A stretch of DNA of 64,000 nt from Rhodanobacter sp. (GTDB lineage: Bacteria > Pseudomonadota > Gammaproteobacteria > Xanthomonadales > Rhodanobacteraceae), in contig SCRO01000075.1 in the NCBI GenBank assembly GCA_004298505.1, positions 1 to 64,000 on the forward strand, read 5' to 3'. Numbering within the stretch: the first letter of the stretch is position 1; each line of letters starts with the position of its first letter. This document shows, piece by piece, positions 43,048-50,116 of the stretch. Under the pieces are notes generated by a model. That model saw only the letters and a list, made by a program, of their open reading frames with translations, was not told the DNA's origin and did not search any database. The position numbers and the translations under genes are program-made.

Positions 43048-43644
43048 TTACTTGGGATACGAGATCCCGGTCATGGGGTGGAGGAGGGCGAAGAGGTCGT
43101 CCAGTTGCGGGATGACGGAGTCGGTTTGTCCGAGGGCGCGGATCAATGCGGACTCCTTCTCCTTGACGCGCTTCACGTTGTTCTGGGCTGCGTCGTATTC
43201 GGTGCGGCAGCGAGCGATGTGCTTGACGGCTTGTTCCGTCAGGGCGGCATCCACCTGCGTGCGGCCCGCGACCTTGGCGGCGATCTTGTGCAGCAACGCC
43301 ACCAGCTCGCCCCATTCGGCGGTGGGCTCGGGGGCAGCGACCGGCTCCGGCTTGGGCATCGCTTGGTGCATCGCGTCGACCACGTAGTCGGTCAACCGGG
43401 CCGCTTCCAGGCGGATCACCTCCAACGTCTGCGCGGTGGTCTGCGCCGATCGGGCCCGGGTCTCGGTGTCCAGGCGCTCGATCAGATGTTCCACGCGCTT
43501 GGTGTCGTCGGTCTGATCGATGCGATCGCGGACCACCTGGGTGATCCAGGCGCGCTTGCTCAGGCCGGCCCGATCGGCCGCTGCCTTGATCGCCCGATCT
43601 TCGGCGGGCGATACGAACAGGTCGGCGCTGATGCGGGTGGGCAT
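43048..43644 (-). CDS. RHH-type relaxosome accessory protein (MobC/TraM-like)
   Basis: A 198-aa protein. The N-terminal 45 residues, RISADLFVSPAEDRAIKAAA then GLSKRAWITQVVRDRI, fit the RHH-plus-helix layout of mobilisation proteins of the MobC kind. The rest is coiled coil. The upstream intergenic region carries an inverted repeat that could be its binding site or oriT. It has its own promoter and leader. Confidence 0.65.
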   Translation of the reverse strand: MPTRISADLFVSPAEDRAIKAAADRAGLSKRAWITQVVRDRIDQTDDTKRVEHLIERLDTETRARSAQTTAQTLEVIRLEAARLTDYVVDAMHQAMPKPEPVAAPEPTAEWGELVALLHKIAAKVAGRTQVDAALTEQAVKHIARCRTEYDAAQNNVKRVKEKESALIRALGQTDSVIPQLDDLFALLHPMTGISYPK

Positions 43645-43701
43645 GAAACGACTCTCGTGTGGTTGTGGGGTCCACAGTACGAAAGCCGGACCACTCGGCA
43701 A
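43645..43701 (-). promoter_or_regulatory. Promoter and leader of the RHH gene
   Basis: On the minus strand: TTGCCG, 16 nt ending CTTTCG, TACTGT, then a leader containing ACCACACGAGAGTCG. The CTTTCGTAC block is shared with promoters at 17911 and 47825. Confidence 0.58.
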
Positions 43702-43862
43702 GAGGCGTTTGTCGGAAGTTGCGGCGAGTCCCTCACTTTTGGGCCCCGGTGCCCGTTGGGCCTTGCGGGGCGGGGCTTTGCGGGGGTTTTGGTGGGTTGG
43801 GGCGCCGGGGCGTTTCCCGGTGCAGGTTTGGCTTTATGCGGCGGGGCTTTGCGGGGTGTTGG

Positions 43863-43911
43863 GGACAGGATGCACCGCTTTTTGCCGGGTCAACTTCAGT
43901 GCGTCCTGTCC
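43863..43911. other. Inverted repeat, candidate oriT or relaxosome site
   Basis: GGACAGGATGCAC (43863-43875) is inverted as GTGCGTCCTGTCC (43899-43911), matching at 12 of 13 positions with a 23-bp spacer. It lies in the 387-bp gene-free stretch 43702-44088, next to the RHH gene. The stretch also has GC-rich repeats of GGGGCTTTGCGGGG (43773-43789, 43842-43858). In MobF systems oriT is usually beside such accessory genes. No nic consensus was recognised. Confidence 0.4.
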
Positions 43912-44088
43912 ATCCTCCTCCTTCGACACTCCCCGACACGCCGTTTTTCGTCCCTTGCCCGCACTTGGCGAAAACGACGGCCCAGCTTTTGGAATGTATA
44001 TCAGGGGAAACGTCGAAGGAGACACCACCGCCTTACCCCCTGCGGCTCGAATCGCGTGATGCCCCACTCGGTATCAAAAGCGCCCCAC

Positions 44089-44116
44089 TTGCCTCCGCTC
44101 ATGGTCCCCCTATGGT
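44089..44116 (+). promoter_or_regulatory. Promoter of a probably leaderless transcript
   Basis: TTGCCT, 16 nt, TATGGT. A start about 7 nt past the -10 box falls on the ATG at 44123, and no ribosome site precedes that ATG. Confidence 0.5.
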
Positions 44117-44122
44117 GTTGGT

Positions 44123-45079
44123 ATGCCCATCGCACCGACTCCGCTCTCGTACCTCAATGCCGGCCGTATTGATTCGATCCTGCAGGCCGACTCGTACGCT
44201 CCAGTGAAACGCCCACCTGCCTGGTTGGTTCGTTCCCTGACCACCGACCAAGCCGGCCTCTGCCCCTTGTGCAATGCAACGCTGAAACTCGGTTCCGTGG
44301 ATTTCATCATGCCGGTCGAACTGGGCGGCTCCCCAACCGATCGGGACAATCGGGTTGTGCTTTGTTCCCGGTGTGCTCGTGCGCGGCGTCATCGGGACCT
44401 GCTCCAACTGCAAACCGATGTGCCTGCCGCTCTCCTGGATCAGCGCCGCGCCCTCTGGTCGGACCTGCCGCACCACCCCCTGCCGATCGGACGGGGCCGC
44501 TCCTCGGATGTGATCCGCGATGCGCTGCTCGCCCGGGCGGCCTTCCCTCGGGTTCGCTATCTATGCGACGCGACGTTGGACCGGGTGTGGATCGGCGGAC
44601 GCGCCGGCCGTGGATTGGGTATCAGAATCCACTTGGACGTGCTGGCCCGCTATGCCGGTGTGGTCCGTGAGGAGCTCGGCGGTGTGCGCGTGTTCGGTAT
44701 TCCGCGGGCCGTGGCGGCGGATGCCCTGGCGGCCCTGATCGAGGTCGGGGCCTACCTGGTTCCTCTATCGTCGGATGCAGAACCCTGGACCGTCCGATGG
44801 GTGGGGGAAGCCGCCCACCGGCGTCGGGCCCAGCTGCGTGGAGCCCAACCGTTGCCGTCTCCGGCGCGAGTGCTCTCCACGAATCCCCGGGCTGTGGCCG
44901 ATCGCGCATCCACGCGCCGGCGGCGCATTCGGGAGCTGATCGCCGAGCGCGGCGAGTGGACCAACCGCATGACCCGGGTCCGGGGCGAGCCTGCCCTGTT
45001 AGCGGAACTGCTCACAGAACGCGACAAGGTCGATCAGATGCTGGCGGCGCTCCGTTGCGAAGCCGGGAACGCGAGTTAG
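44123..45079 (+). CDS. HNH-like zinc-finger protein with a degenerate catalytic motif
   Basis: A 318-aa protein. Residues ~45-90 have CPLCNATLKLGSVDFIMPVE, LGG, DNRVVLCSRCARARR, which aligns with the HNH fold: two CxxC pairs and the conserved Asn. The usual catalytic D-H pair appears as D-F, so nuclease activity is doubtful. The C-terminal half is basic and helical. Translation probably starts at the very 5' end of the mRNA. Followed 30 bp later by the pilin gene. Confidence 0.65.
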   Translation: MPIAPTPLSYLNAGRIDSILQADSYAPVKRPPAWLVRSLTTDQAGLCPLCNATLKLGSVDFIMPVELGGSPTDRDNRVVLCSRCARARRHRDLLQLQTDVPAALLDQRRALWSDLPHHPLPIGRGRSSDVIRDALLARAAFPRVRYLCDATLDRVWIGGRAGRGLGIRIHLDVLARYAGVVREELGGVRVFGIPRAVAADALAALIEVGAYLVPLSSDAEPWTVRWVGEAAHRRRAQLRGAQPLPSPARVLSTNPRAVADRASTRRRRIRELIAERGEWTNRMTRVRGEPALLAELLTERDKVDQMLAALRCEAGNAS

Positions 45080-45109
45080 GACGACACCTCCCCAATCGGA
45101 GTTCTCGTC

Positions 45110-45676
45110 ATGCGCCGCACCTCTTCTGGCTACACCCTGATCGAATTGCTGATCGTCCTGGCGGTGATGGCCGCCCTGATCATCGGCGCGTTCTACCTCT
45201 ACCCGAAGGTCCAGTCCTCCCGCGCGGCGAACGCCCAGGCGGTGATCCTCCAATCCTTCCAGGCCAACATGAAGTCCCTCTTCACCACCGGGGATTACCA
45301 GAAGGTCTCGAACCTGGTGACGGCCCAGGCCGGCATGTGGAACGACCAGATGATCGGCCCGACTCCGTCCGCCGCCATCACCACCGAGTGGGGCACGGCG
45401 GTCACCGTGAAGCCCGCCACCGCCTCGGGTGGAGTGCCTGCCGCTGGCAAGCCCGCACAGTATTTCGTGGTGACCTATGCAGGTGTGCCGTCCGACGTCT
45501 GCCAGAAGCTGGTGCCCACCCTGGTCGGCTCCTGGGAGAAGGTCACCGTCGGCGCGACGGTGGTGCAGGATCAGAACGCCGCCGCGGCGGTTCAGTACGA
45601 CCCCTCCCTGCTGGCCGCATCGTGCGGCGGGTCGTCCGGGTCAACGGCGGTGGACCTCACGCTCGTCTCGCGCTGA
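45110..45676 (+). CDS. Type IV pilin-like protein (PilS family)
   Basis: A 188-aa protein. The prepilin cleavage site is RRTSSG/YTLIELL with the +5 Glu retained, followed by the hydrophobic helix IVLAVMAALIIGAFYLYPKV. The C-terminal domain has three Cys (SDVCQKL; AASCGGSSG). It resembles the major pilin of conjugative type IV (thin) pili such as R64 PilS. Its peptidase and assembly genes are not in the window. It may form a mating pilus for this element. Confidence 0.82.
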   Translation: MRRTSSGYTLIELLIVLAVMAALIIGAFYLYPKVQSSRAANAQAVILQSFQANMKSLFTTGDYQKVSNLVTAQAGMWNDQMIGPTPSAAITTEWGTAVTVKPATASGGVPAAGKPAQYFVVTYAGVPSDVCQKLVPTLVGSWEKVTVGATVVQDQNAAAAVQYDPSLLAASCGGSSGSTAVDLTLVSR

Positions 45677-45919
45677 TCGCCACGCTCCTCGGGCCAGCAG
45701 GCCCGCCAAGCCGAACCGCAGGACGCGGGAGCCGGTGTGGACCCAGACGGACTTATCGGTGGTGCGTTGAACCACGCCGCGAAGCACGTGATGGCCCACT
45801 GGCTGGGCTCGGTTGAACCCGTCGATACTCCATTGGACCGTCCATGCACTGATCCGGTCGCCGGGTTTCAAGTCGGTGGCGCGGATGCATTTCTCGGCGG
45901 TCCGGAGCGCGGGCATCAT
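45641..45919 (-). CDS. Small hypothetical protein in short-ORF operon
   Basis: A 92-aa protein with predicted beta strands (LKPGDRISAWTVQWSIDG; HVLRGVVQRTTDKSVWVHTG). It is the third gene of a minus-strand operon that starts at 46090, and its ATG overlaps the preceding stop (ATGA). It overlaps the convergent pilin 3' end by 36 bp. No family recognised. Confidence 0.6.
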   Translation of the reverse strand: MMPALRTAEKCIRATDLKPGDRISAWTVQWSIDGFNRAQPVGHHVLRGVVQRTTDKSVWVHTGSRVLRFGLAGLLARGAWRSARDEREVHRR

Positions 45920-45987
45920 GCGAGGACTTCTTCGATGACGAACCAGGCGAGGGCGTAGAGGACGGCGGCGGTGAGGATGATGGCCAT
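45916..45987 (-). CDS. 23-aa membrane peptide
   Basis: ATG at 45987 with AGGAG 8 bp upstream; the peptide MAIILTAAVLYALAWFVIEE plus VLA is one hydrophobic helix. Its TGA overlaps the next ATG by 4 bp. Support comes from the ribosome site and coupling; the product is too short for similarity. Confidence 0.55.
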   Translation of the reverse strand: MAIILTAAVLYALAWFVIEEVLA

Positions 45988-45997
45988 GATGTTCTCC

Positions 45998-46090
45998 TTA
46001 CCCCAGGTACGCGGCGGCGACGGCGACGATCGGCGTCAGGATGAAGGTGGCCAGCATCAGGCGGAAGAGGAACTCGGTGCGGGTGATCAT
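45998..46090 (-). CDS. 30-aa membrane peptide, first gene of short-ORF operon
   Basis: ATG at 46090 immediately follows the conserved leader (ACCACACCGAGCACCGACC) and a good promoter. The peptide is a single hydrophobic helix (FRLMLATFILTPIVAVAAAY). The TAA stop is followed by the ribosome site of the next peptide. Confidence 0.58.
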   Translation of the reverse strand: MITRTEFLFRLMLATFILTPIVAVAAAYLG

Positions 46091-46171
46091 GGTCGGTGCT
46101 CGGTGTGGTTTGGTGTATTCATTGTATGCACCATGGCGCGCTTGTCTCTTCTTCGACAGACACTGTCAGTC
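46091..46171 (-). promoter_or_regulatory. Promoter, leader and upstream palindrome of the short-ORF operon
   Basis: On the minus strand: GAGACA, 16 nt, TACAAT (near-consensus -10), then a leader ending ACCACACCGAGCACCGACC before ATG. Upstream lies GACAGAC-ACT-GTCAGTC (46155-46171), a near-copy of the palindrome at 40327-40345. The leader gives 8 perfect pairs with the RNA at 21305-21312. Confidence 0.65.
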
Positions 46172-46798
46172 AATCTGCACGACACCTCACACTATTTTGT
46201 TTGGGGCCCTTGCTTGGAGGGATGGAAGGGATTGACGGGGCGTTTTCGGTGAAGCCGAAAGCGGGTGGAGTGGCGGAGCGATGCGCTCGGCGGGGAGGAG
46301 CTGCATCGACACCTGGGGCCCGGAGGGCGCTGGTCCCCGCTTCTCCATGTGATCGTGCGGGCGAAATCAGGACGGCGGGTTAGCTTGGCCGATAGGCGTT
46401 GGCGCGGGAGTGTCCTGCACCTCAACAAACAGGGCGGGCCTGATCGGCCCGCCTTGCACTCTTTCATTGACCCGACGCTGGGTCGTGGTGTTCATGGGGT
46501 GGTCGCCACCACCACGCCGGCCAGAGACCGAACAGCTTCCGCCACCGTCGTACAAGCGCACGACGCATCACGTTCGGCTTCTTGGGCCACCGGCCCGGCG
46601 ACCGCTCTGGTGGTTGCACCTTCTCCTTCCCGGCGAACCCGCTTGGAGAATGGTTGGCCAACCCAGGGGAGTGGGGCGTCTGCATCAACCCTTGGTGCCC
46701 GGAGGGATCCGCCCTGGCTCCCTATCAACCGCTTGTGATCTTGCTGGTGTCTCGGCGAAACCAGGACGGAGGGCTGGACCCGCTTCCCCCGCAACCGA
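46172..46798. other. Gene-poor intergenic region with repeats
   Basis: No convincing gene in ~630 bp. It contains a hairpin GGCGGGCC-tgatc-GGCCCGCC (46433-46453), two related segments containing GCCCGGAGGG (46319 and 46698) and the dispersed repeat at 46584-46646. A 42-codon minus ORF (46367-46495) is possible but spans the hairpin and is not called. Confidence 0.5.
46584..46646. repeat. Dispersed intergenic repeat, copy A
   Basis: Contains GGGCC-acc-GGCCC then GACCGCTCTGG, CACCTTCTCC and GCGAACCCGCTTGG. Related copies are B (56525), C (58831) and D (63268). Each lies between minus-strand operons. Confidence 0.5.
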
Positions 46799-47116
46799 TC
46801 AAATCCCCAGCGTGTTCGTTCGGCGCTGCGCGGCGACAGCGCGCAGCCGGACGATCGCCTGCTCATCCCCCTGGGCCTCGGCCAGGTCCAGCGCCGATTT
46901 CCCCGACAGGTCGGTGGTGCCCACGCAGCATGTGCGGTGCAAGATCTCCTCCATGATGCGGTAGCGATCGGGGGAGGGCGGCGCCAGGACCGTCACGTGC
47001 AGCGGCATCCATCCTTCCTCGATGCTGGGACTAAAACCAACGAAGGGAGTCAGCCGTCCCTGGACCTCGGCGAGGTCGCCGCGGAGGATGGCCTGATGGA
47101 GCGGTGGGAGGCTCAT
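46799..47116 (-). CDS. Small ankyrin-like protein
   Basis: A 105-aa protein with about two ankyrin-like repeats (LPPLHQAILRGDLAEVQGRL; GKSALDLAEAQGDEQAIVRL). The start at 47116 overlaps the upstream HTH gene stop by 4 bp. It is the third gene of the 47824 operon, again pairing HTH and ankyrin products. Two adjacent Cys (RTCCVG). Confidence 0.7.
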   Translation of the reverse strand: MSLPPLHQAILRGDLAEVQGRLTPFVGFSPSIEEGWMPLHVTVLAPPSPDRYRIMEEILHRTCCVGTTDLSGKSALDLAEAQGDEQAIVRLRAVAAQRRTNTLGI

Positions 47117-47544
47117 GCCTGACCGGCCTGGATAGCACGCCGGTCGCATTGAATAACGTGGATCGACACGCCGTATGCGTCCGCCATCTCCCGGGTGGTC
47201 CGGCCCGCCAGCATGTCGAGTGCGACGTGGGAGCGGCGGATCTGGGCGGTTGCGGATCGGCGGAGCGCCGCCTGCCCGAGCTGGCGACGGATGCGGCTGA
47301 CATAGACCTGGGGCAGGCCCAGGCGCTCGGCCAGGGCTCGGGTTGTGAGGTGCGGCTCGGCCGACAGGGCGGATTGAATGTCGTGCCGCCGCTTCGCGGC
47401 TTGGGCCCGGTCTGCAGGGAGGTTCAGTGTCTTGCCGGACTGGTGGAGCAGGATGCGCACCCGTCCGACAGATCGATCGATGCGCTCGGCGATCTCGGGA
47501 GCGGTGAGGCCTTGGCGGTGGTACTCGCTGATGAGCTCAGTCAT
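47113..47544 (-). CDS. Tandem HTH protein
   Basis: A 143-aa protein with three HTH-like units: YHRQGLTAPEIAERIDRSVG; TRALAERLGLPQVYVSRIRR; TTREMADAYGVSIHVIQCDR. Related to the products at 19443, 48554 and 61825. It overlaps the upstream HTH gene by 8 bp. Likely a DNA-binding regulator, perhaps of the adjacent repeat-rich region. Confidence 0.7.
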   Translation of the reverse strand: MTELISEYHRQGLTAPEIAERIDRSVGRVRILLHQSGKTLNLPADRAQAAKRRHDIQSALSAEPHLTTRALAERLGLPQVYVSRIRRQLGQAALRRSATAQIRRSHVALDMLAGRTTREMADAYGVSIHVIQCDRRAIQAGQA

Positions 47545-47824
47545 GAGCGGTCCACCGGGTGAGCGTGCGCACGGAAATGCCCAGGGCGGCGGCGCAGGGC
47601 GCGCGGCGCAAACTCATGGCGCGCAGGGCGCGTGCAACCGTGCGCCGGTCGGGCTGGCCGTTCGCTGCATCCAACTTGGGGGAGCGGTGGCGGTCCAGCC
47701 CGACGAGGGTGGGGCTGATGCCCATCCGATCGGCGATGGCTTGAATGGAGAGGCCCTGGGCGGTCAGCTCCATGACGCGCTGGCGGCGGTCCTGGACGGT
47801 GGTGGGGTCGGTGCTGGTGGTCAT
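47537..47824 (-). CDS. Small HTH protein, first gene of HTH-ankyrin operon
   Basis: A 95-aa protein with two HTH units (RVMELTAQGLSIQAIADRMG, ISPTLVGLD; CAAALGISVRTLTRWTA). The start at 47824 directly follows an element-type leader and promoter. It is divergent from the repeat-rich region at 47890-48475, whose repeats it may bind. Confidence 0.7.
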   Translation of the reverse strand: MTTSTDPTTVQDRRQRVMELTAQGLSIQAIADRMGISPTLVGLDRHRSPKLDAANGQPDRRTVARALRAMSLRRAPCAAALGISVRTLTRWTAHD

Positions 47825-47886
47825 GGAGCGTTCTGCGTGTGGTGGTGGTGATGACTCCATCGTACGAAAGCAGAGCGAGCTGTCTA
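47825..47886 (-). promoter_or_regulatory. Promoter and leader of the HTH-ankyrin operon
   Basis: On the minus strand: TAGACA, 16 nt ending CTTTCG, TACGAT, GGAG, then a leader containing ACCACACGCAGAACG before ATG. Confidence 0.6.
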
Positions 47887-47889
47887 CTG

Positions 47890-48475
47890 CACCGGATCAG
47901 GGGGATCCTCCTGATTTCGACCCAAATTCAGAGGATACCCTCCCGATTCAGAGGATCATTCAGAGGATCGTATCGCTGGAAACCCGCGCCGTTGCGCGGA
48001 TCAGGAGGATCAAGGGGATAAAACGGCGTTTGCATTTCCCTATGCAAATTGCACTGACTCGGGACATTTTTTACATCGGGGCTTGTAAAAAATGTCCCGT
48101 TTTGATTTTTGATTCTTTCTCTGGAAATGCACTTTATCCTCCTTATCCTCCTTATTCTTATAAGAGAGGGAGGTAAGGGTATAAAGATAGAAGGAAATCA
48201 AGGGAAATAGAGGGAGTTCAAGGGAGATAAATATATAGATAATCAGGAGGATGCCGAATTTTTATCCTCATGGCATCCTCCTGATTTGGATTTTATCCTC
48301 CTGATTTTACAGATTGTGGCCCATTTTTCGCCGTAAAATGTGGCCCGGTCGGGTCAACAGGCGGGACATTTTTTACAGATTTTGCCGTGTGTTTTGTAAA
48401 ATGTGTCCCGAGCAAAAGGGCCCAAAAAGGGCCGAAACGGCCATTTTTTACAAGAAAACGGGACATTTTTTACAA
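47890..48475. repeat. AT-rich iteron-like repeat cluster, candidate replication or partition site
   Basis: Two repeat families are packed into ~590 bp. Family A is ATCAGGAGGAT / ATCCTCCTGAT and variants (ATTCAGAGGAT at 47926, 47946 and 47958; others at 47904, 48000, 48242, 48275 and 48296). It includes a perfect 15-bp inverted repeat (48241-48255 with 48272-48286). Family B is CGGGACATTTTTTACA, seven copies. It includes a perfect 16-bp inverted repeat (48060-48075 with 48084-48099) and an imperfect one (48362-48377 with 48395-48410). AT content is far above the surroundings. There are HTH genes on both sides. An origin, centromere or master operator region is likely. Confidence 0.62.
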
Positions 48476-48553
48476 GAGCCCGAAACGCGCCCGATCGGGC
48501 ATTACCTGCGCCGAGTTTCGGGTTTTCATGTGTTTGCTGCAGCGCTGCGGTCG

Positions 48554-49132
48554 TCACGCCCCGCGGGCGGCGCGCAGGACTTTATAGATAGCGTTCGGGT
48601 GCATGTTCATCTTGTCGGCGATCCAAAGAGAGGAACGCCCCTTGGCGTGGTAAGCCCGGATCTGCGCGTGGCGCTCGGCGACGCGCTCCGGTGATCGGTG
48701 GGTTTTGAAGCCGCGCAGGTCGTTGGTGATCACCTGGGGGGGGACTTCGTACGCCTCGGCCAGCGAGGTGACCGCCTCGCCTTGGAGGCGGCGCTTGCGG
48801 ACGTCGGCCCGGCGTTCGGCGGTTCTAGCGGCAATCGTCTCCCGGGGCGTGACGGCGCCCAGGACCGCCAGGTGGTAGCCCACCAACCGCTTGGAGAGGC
48901 CCAGGGCCTCCTGGATCTCGATCGCCTTCTTCTTCCGGGCGACCAGCTTCGCGATGGCCTTGCGGGTTGCTGCAGCGTCCCGGATGCGGCTCCGGAGCGT
49001 ATAGCCTTCGCGCTGCGCGACCCGGTCGACGTACGCCCGGGAGCACCCCGCCTCGCGGGCGATGCGTTCGGCGTCGTCCATCCCTTTCGCCAAGCGGTTC
49101 AGGATCTTTGCGGTTGCTGTCGTGCGCGCCAT
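48554..49132 (-). CDS. Tandem HTH DNA-binding protein
   Basis: A 192-aa basic protein with four HTH-like units (DAERIAREAGCSRAYVDRVA; KAIEIQEALGLSKRLVGYHL; VTSLAEAYEVPPQVITNDLR; SSLWIADKMNMHPNAIYKVL). The ITNDL helix is shared with the product at 19443. It lies next to the iteron-like cluster, so it is a good candidate for the protein that binds it (replication initiator or partition protein). Confidence 0.72.
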   Translation of the reverse strand: MARTTATAKILNRLAKGMDDAERIAREAGCSRAYVDRVAQREGYTLRSRIRDAAATRKAIAKLVARKKKAIEIQEALGLSKRLVGYHLAVLGAVTPRETIAARTAERRADVRKRRLQGEAVTSLAEAYEVPPQVITNDLRGFKTHRSPERVAERHAQIRAYHAKGRSSLWIADKMNMHPNAIYKVLRAARGA

Positions 49133-49192
49133 GGTTGTCTCCCGTGTCCGATGTGTCGGTGGGGAGATGATGCCGGGGGCGCGCGGAAAAAA

Positions 49193-49423
49193 CTACCGAC
49201 TGTGTTCCAGGTCCTGCTCTGCAGCCCGGAAGCCCACCCAGCGCCCCTGCTGGGAGAGGCCGCGGTTGGCGAGCTCTTCGCGGGCCATGGCCTGCGGGTC
49301 GATGCGGCCTTCGGCGATGGCCTGGACGATTTCCGTGGGCACGAGGCTGTAGAAAAGGGCGGCGTCTTCGGTGAGGCCGAGCCGGTGGGCCTCGGCCTTG
49401 GCGTGTTCGAATGCGGTGGGCAT
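49193..49423 (-). CDS. Small hypothetical protein
   Basis: A 76-aa helical protein (FEHAKAEAHRLGLTEDAALF; VPTEIVQAIAEGRIDPQAMA). Not recognised. The start at 49423 follows a leader of the element type (CCCACGAGGAACGCTTC) and a promoter. Upstream of the HTH gene, 60 bp apart, so probably the same operon. Confidence 0.6.
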   Translation of the reverse strand: MPTAFEHAKAEAHRLGLTEDAALFYSLVPTEIVQAIAEGRIDPQAMAREELANRGLSQQGRWVGFRAAEQDLEHSR

Positions 49424-49479
49424 GAAGCGTTCCTCGTGGGGTGGGAAAATCACACTACCGAGGAGGTGGGGACAAGCCT
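49424..49479 (-). promoter_or_regulatory. Promoter and variant leader
   Basis: On the minus strand: AGGCTT, 16 nt, TAGTGT. Identical boxes occur at 22169-22196. The leader has only the CCACGAGGAACG part. Confidence 0.5.
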
Positions 49480-49757
49480 AGCGGGTGGGGCGGTGCAGTT
49501 GGGTCGCGTCGGGGCGCCGCCTGCGGCGGCGCCAGGAGCTGGGAACGGCCCCGGGTGGGCGTTGCGTGCCCGGTGTGGTGGGTTGTCCTGGGGTTGGGCC
49601 GGAACCGCCCGGAAAGCGGTGGATGGGATCAGGGCGGGCCGCTGGACGCGGCGTCGGCTGGCGACGGCCTCCGGCCCATGCGCGGAGCAGGCCGCCCAGG
49701 CCGTCGCTCTGGTCTCCAATCAACCGCTTGTGATCTGGCTCTTGCCCCGTTCCCAGC
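49480..49757. other. Intergenic region with oriented motif
   Basis: No gene seen. It contains a motif copy GCCCGGTGTGGTGGG (49568-49582) and a segment CAACCGCTTGTGATCT (49720-49735) that recurs at 46723. Positions are given from the plus strand. Confidence 0.4.
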
Positions 49758-50116
49758 TCACATCTTCCGGCTGCGCTGCACCGGCCCCTGGTCGTCGCCT
49801 GCCGGCAAGCCAACCGCCTTTCGGAGGAGGCCTCGTTCGATGTCCGAGCGATGGACGACCAGGACGTTCTTGGCGTCCCCCTGGGCCACGTCCTGGGCCG
49901 TCTCGCCCCGATGGTTGACGATGGTGGTGTCGGCGCCGTGATCGAGCAGGGCTTGAACCGTGGCGCCGTCATCGACGAGTGCCGCCCAATGCAATGCGGT
50001 GTTGCCGTTGCCGTTAGCGGTCACGGCGTTGACGTCTCCCCCCCCCCTGTCTGCGCGATTTTGGAAAGCCACTGATACCGCTCGATCAGAAGTTCGGCGT
50101 CGTCCCTGGCACTCAT
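49758..50116 (-). pseudogene. Ankyrin-repeat gene, out of frame at a G10 tract (likely phase-variable)
   Basis: The start ATG at 50116 overlaps the upstream stop by one base and reads MSARDDAELLIERYQWLSKI. At 50047-50038 ten consecutive G residues in the coding strand push the frame into a stop. In another frame the sequence continues DVNAVTANGNGNTALHWAAL, VQALLDHGADTTIVNHRG and further, a clear ankyrin protein of about 119 aa. Eight or eleven G would restore it. Either slipped-strand phase variation or a sequencing error explains this. The ATG inside the tract region (50072) is unlikely to be the real start. Confidence 0.72.
50038..50047. repeat. Homopolymer tract of 10 C (G10 in the gene)
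   Basis: Ten consecutive C on the plus strand within the ankyrin gene. This length is typical of slippage-prone contingency tracts and is not seen elsewhere in the window. Confidence 0.85.

Noticed and set aside
46367-46495. 42-codon minus-strand ORF
   Set aside because: Its leader CGACCACCCC is only loosely similar to the element leader and a strong hairpin lies inside it; kept as a note only.
46265-46738. 158-codon plus-strand frame
   Set aside because: It runs through the hairpin and dispersed repeat, with no ribosome site and no recognisable composition.
47890-48475. CRISPR array
   Set aside because: Repeats are short (11-16 bp), in both orientations, irregularly spaced, and no cas genes are present.
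48314-48694. Plus-strand open frame through the repeat cluster
   Set aside because: Its repeated peptide (DIFY/FYKK) simply translates the CATTTTTTACA repeats, and the second half is antisense to the HTH gene.
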